DNA of 64,000 nucleotides from Amycolatopsis iheyensis (GTDB lineage: Bacteria > Actinomycetota > Actinomycetes > Mycobacteriales > Pseudonocardiaceae), in the NCBI RefSeq assembly GCF_024703995.1, contig NZ_JAMXQV010000006.1:310001-374000 (forward strand), read 5' to 3'. The translations under genes and the position numbers were made by a program. Shown one piece after another: positions 61,374-64,000 of the stretch; the first letter of the stretch is position 1, and the number at the start of each line of letters is the position of its first letter. The notes beneath the pieces were generated by a model. That model was not told the origin of the DNA, searched no databases, and saw only the letters and a program-made list of their open reading frames with translations.

Positions 61374-63062
61374 GTGACCGCACTATCGCCGCAGTACCGC
61401 GCCGAGACCCTGCGCAAGCTCGCTGGTGAAGAGGTCGACGTGCTGGTCGTCGGCGGGGGAGTGACCGGCGCCGGCGTCGCGCTCGACGCCGCGTCGCGGG
61501 GGCTCTCGACCGCGCTGGTCGAGGCCCGCGACTTCGCCGCCGGCACGTCCAGCCGGTCGTCGAAGCTGATCCACGGCGGCCTGCGCTACCTGGAGCAGCT
61601 GGACTTCAAGCTGGTGCGCGAAGCCCTGAAGGAGCGCGGGCTGCTGCTGCAGAAGCTGGCCCCGCACCTGGTGCGGCCGGTGAAGTTCCTGGTGCCGTTG
61701 CAGCACCGGGTGTGGGAGCGGGGGTACATCGGCGCCGGTGTCACGCTCTACGACACCCTCGGCGGGGCGCGGGCGCTGCCGAGGCACCGGCACCTGTCCA
61801 AGCGCGGCGCGTTCAAGGCCGCGCCCGGCCTGGCCGACGACGCATTGATCGGCGCGATCCAGTACTACGACGCCCAGGTCGACGACGCCCGCCACACGAT
61901 GACGATCGCGCGGACGGCGGCCGAGCAGGGTGCCTCGGTGCTCACCCGGGCCCGCGTGACGTCGCTGCTGCGCGAAGGGGAGCGGGTCGTCGGCGCCCGG
62001 GTCCTGGACCGCGAGAGCGGCATCGAGTTCGAGGTGCGGGCCCGCACGGTCGTGGCGGCCACCGGTGTGTGGAGCGACGACATGGCGGAGCAGGCGGGGA
62101 TCCCCGCGCCGTTCACCGTCCGCGCGTCGAAGGGCATCCACCTGGTGGTGCCGCGGGAGAAGATCGACCTCGACACCGGGCTGATCCTGCGCACCGAGAA
62201 GAGCGTGCTGTTCGTGATCCCGTGGGGCCGGCACTGGATCGTGGGCACCACCGACACCGAGTGGGACCTCGACCGCGAGCACCCGGCGGCGAGCCGCGCG
62301 GACGTCGACTACGTGCTGGAGCACCTCAACAAGGTGCTCCGGACCCCGGTGACGCACGACGACATCGAGGGCGTCTACGCGGGACTCCGGCCGCTGCTGG
62401 CGGCGAAGGCGGCCGCGACGACGAAGCTGTCGCGGGAGCACGCGGTGGCGCACCCGGTGCCGGGCCTGGTGATCGTCGCGGGCGGCAAGTACACGACGTA
62501 CCGGGTGATGGCCGCGGACACGGTCGACGTCGTGGTCGAGGAGCTCGGCCGCCCGGCGCCGCCGTCGTGGACCGACCGGCTCCCGATCGCCGGCGCCGAG
62601 GGCTACCACGAACTGTGGGCGGACCGGTTCGCGCTCGCGTCCCGGACCGGGCTGCCGCTGCCGCGCGTCGAGCACCTGCTGCAGCGGTACGGGACGCGGA
62701 TCTGGAACCTCGTCTCGCTGATCGAACAGGACCCTTCGCTGGCCTCGCCGATCACGGAGACGTCGGAGTACCTGCGGGTCGAAGCGGTGTACGCGGTTTC
62801 GCACGAAGGCGCGCTGCACCTGGAGGACGTGCTGACGCGGCGGACGCGCATCTCGATCGAGGAGCGCGACCGCGGCGTGGCAGCCGCGCCGGTGGTGGCT
62901 TCGCTGATGGCGCCGCTGCTGGGCTGGGACCCGCACCGGACCGAGCGGGAGGTGGCGAACTACCTGGCGCGGGTGGACGCGGAGCGCTCGGCCCAGGAGG
63001 CACCGGACGACGAGGCCGCGAACGCGACGCGGCTGGCGGCCCCGGCGCTGCTGCCGAGCTAG
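61374..63062 (+). CDS. glpD: glycerol-3-phosphate dehydrogenase (FAD, respiratory)
   Basis: A 562-residue flavoprotein that oxidises glycerol-3-phosphate to dihydroxyacetone phosphate and feeds electrons to the respiratory chain. The FAD motif is DVLVVGGGVTGAGVALDAASRGLSTALVEARDFAAGTSSRSSKLIHGGLRYLEQ at the N-terminus; further family regions are RASKGIHLVVPREKI and the C-terminal cap (EYLRVEAVYAVSHEGALHLEDVLTRRTRI). GTG 61374 is taken because a perfect AGGAGG (61363-61368) is five bases upstream; the in-frame ATG at 61359 lies before it. It ends the operon. Confidence 0.95.
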   Translation: MTALSPQYRAETLRKLAGEEVDVLVVGGGVTGAGVALDAASRGLSTALVEARDFAAGTSSRSSKLIHGGLRYLEQLDFKLVREALKERGLLLQKLAPHLVRPVKFLVPLQHRVWERGYIGAGVTLYDTLGGARALPRHRHLSKRGAFKAAPGLADDALIGAIQYYDAQVDDARHTMTIARTAAEQGASVLTRARVTSLLREGERVVGARVLDRESGIEFEVRARTVVAATGVWSDDMAEQAGIPAPFTVRASKGIHLVVPREKIDLDTGLILRTEKSVLFVIPWGRHWIVGTTDTEWDLDREHPAASRADVDYVLEHLNKVLRTPVTHDDIEGVYAGLRPLLAAKAAATTKLSREHAVAHPVPGLVIVAGGKYTTYRVMAADTVDVVVEELGRPAPPSWTDRLPIAGAEGYHELWADRFALASRTGLPLPRVEHLLQRYGTRIWNLVSLIEQDPSLASPITETSEYLRVEAVYAVSHEGALHLEDVLTRRTRISIEERDRGVAAAPVVASLMAPLLGWDPHRTEREVANYLARVDAERSAQEAPDDEAANATRLAAPALLPS

Positions 63063-63904
63063 GCGGGGCGGCAGCCCAGCTGCGTGAGCACGTGACGGGC
63101 GTTGGCGGAGATTACCGGGTTGGTGTGCCGGTAGTACGGCAGCTGGATCACGGCCATCGCCAGCGCCCAGCCGCGGCCGCGCGCCCAGGTCGCGTCGTCC
63201 ACGTCGAGGGCGTCGCGGAAGGCCGGGCGGGTGGCCGCGGTCAGCAGGTTCCACGCGGGGATCAGGTCGCACGCCGGGTCGCCGAGGCCCGCGGTCGCCC
63301 AGTCGAGCACGCCGGTCAGGCGGCCGTCGTGCAGCAGGAGGTTGCTCGGCATCAGGTCCGAGTGGACCCAGCACGGCGGTCCGGTCCACTGTGGAGCGGC
63401 CAGCGCCGACGCCCACAGCGCCGACGCGGCCGCAGCGTCGAACGGCTCGTCGGTGCGGCTCAGTTCGTCGATCGCCCCGCGGGCGGCCCGGTCGACGGTC
63501 GCCACCGGCTTGCCGCGGTAGGCGGGCGGGCCGTCCGCGGTGTTCGCGCGAAGCGCGGTGACGAACTCCGCCAGTTCGCGGGCCGGCGCGTCCCGGCCTT
63601 CGAGCGCGGGTTCGCCGTCGAGCCAGCCGTGCACCGCCCACGGCCACGGATACCCCTCGGCTGGTTCGCCCACCGCCGCGACGACCGGGATCGCCATCGG
63701 CAACCCGCTGAGCGCGTTCAGGATCCGGCGCTCCTGCACGACGTCTTCGGCACTGCGGGGCAGCCGGACCGTCAGGTCGTCGCCCAGGCGGAACACGTCG
63801 TTGACCGTGCCGCCGGAAGCAAGGGGCGTGACCGGCCGGTCCGCCCACGCCGGGAACTGGCCGCGCAGCAGCCGCCGGACGAGCGCGGTGTCGGTGACGG
63901 GCAT
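63059..63904 (-). CDS. aminoglycoside phosphotransferase (APH) family protein
   Basis: A 281-residue kinase-fold protein of the APH family, which phosphorylates small molecules. The nucleotide-binding lobe has LASGGTVNDVFRLGDDLTVRLPRS. The catalytic loop is CWVHSDLMPSNLLLHDGRLTGVLDWATAGLGDPACDL, with the catalytic Asp in HSDLMPSN (near 185) and the metal Asp in LDW (near 203). Such genes are often annotated as resistance proteins, but most act on unknown metabolites, and real aminoglycoside activity is unlikely to be deduced from sequence. Its 3' end overlaps the convergent glpD gene by four bases. Confidence 0.88.
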   Translation of the reverse strand: MPVTDTALVRRLLRGQFPAWADRPVTPLASGGTVNDVFRLGDDLTVRLPRSAEDVVQERRILNALSGLPMAIPVVAAVGEPAEGYPWPWAVHGWLDGEPALEGRDAPARELAEFVTALRANTADGPPAYRGKPVATVDRAARGAIDELSRTDEPFDAAAASALWASALAAPQWTGPPCWVHSDLMPSNLLLHDGRLTGVLDWATAGLGDPACDLIPAWNLLTAATRPAFRDALDVDDATWARGRGWALAMAVIQLPYYRHTNPVISANARHVLTQLGCRPA

Positions 63905-63970
63905 GTGATCACCGAACCACGCACGTCAACGCGGTTTTCGTGAGCCCGGGCACCCCCGGATTGCACGACG

Positions 63971-64000
63971 ATGCATAGCCGTGCATAATCATTCGCATGT
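63971..64000 (+). promoter_or_regulatory. candidate ArgR box and start of a gene cut by the window end
   Basis: ATGCATAGCC GTGCATAATC ATTCGCATG contains repeated, overlapping TGCAT/ATGCA half-sites and the AT-rich core TGCATAATCATTCGCA. This resembles the ARG boxes that precede arginine biosynthesis genes in actinomycetes. The last bases (63997-64000, CATGT or ATGT) could be the start codon of the regulated gene. Only the form is seen; the gene itself is outside the window. Confidence 0.4.

Overview
This 64 kb window is high-GC chromosomal DNA from an actinomycete. The strong third-position GC bias, frequent GTG starts, ATGA/GTGA/TGATG gene overlaps, AGGAGG-like ribosome binding sites and gene families (DUF1996, CU044_5270, DevS/DevR-type two-component proteins, GylR-type glycerol locus) fit Pseudonocardiaceae, most likely Amycolatopsis or a close relative. 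No rRNA, tRNA, CRISPR, transposase or prophage gene was seen. All functions are read from protein motifs and gene context; no database search was run.

Left part (1-21.7 kb), mixed accessory and regulatory genes. It opens with the tail of an MFS exporter, a YjbR-type protein and a secreted DUF1996 protein. Next is a CoA-transferase/HMG-CoA-lyase pair divergent from an IclR regulator and an MFS carrier, with a perfect 15-bp palindrome in the divergent gap. A nucleotide kinase-like gene, a 32-bp degenerate tandem repeat array and a SigD/ShbA-type sigma factor follow. Then come a PNPOx-fold protein with a DevS/DevR-like sensor and regulator (redox or hypoxia type), a striking poly-G/poly-C palindrome, and a folE/FAD-reductase pair divergent from a cysteine-rich HTH regulator. 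A FadR-TauE-D-cysteine desulfhydrase operon, an ECF sigma/CU044_5270 pair, a class A beta-lactamase-fold protein and a LacI regulator close this part.

Middle part (21.8-53.2 kb), plant polysaccharide use. Secreted enzymes are a GH35 beta-galactosidase, a CBM2-beta-helix (pectate-lyase-like) protein, a GH16 glucanase and a large LamG-GH51 arabinofuranosidase, along with a Tat-exported phospholipase C, a DD-carboxypeptidase and an EEP-family hydrolase. The core is a 16-kb L-arabinose island. It runs LacI regulator, YtfQ-type binding protein, ATPase, two permeases, GH51 enzyme, ribulokinase, ribulose-5-phosphate epimerase, arabinose isomerase, then a second ChvE-type importer (binding protein, ATPase, permease). 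A palindromic operator of the form TGTTAnCGCTAACA precedes the GH35 gene, the second LacI gene and the first binding-protein gene. This suggests one arabinogalactan regulon controlled by two near-identical LacI proteins.

Right part (53.2-64 kb). An exact 21-bp repeat array with direct and inverted units is followed by a second DUF1996 paralogue and a LacI-like effector domain that has lost its DNA-binding domain. A 201-bp tandem duplication sits across the convergent gene ends. The glycerol locus comes next: an IclR (GylR-type) regulator with an unusual glycerol kinase carrying a C-terminal hemerythrin-like (HHE) domain, divergent from glpF-glpK-glpD. A phosphotransferase-family gene and a possible ArgR-box promoter end the window. 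The most unusual items are the kinase-HHE fusion beside a normal glycerol kinase, the headless LacI protein, the tandem duplication and the two repeat arrays.
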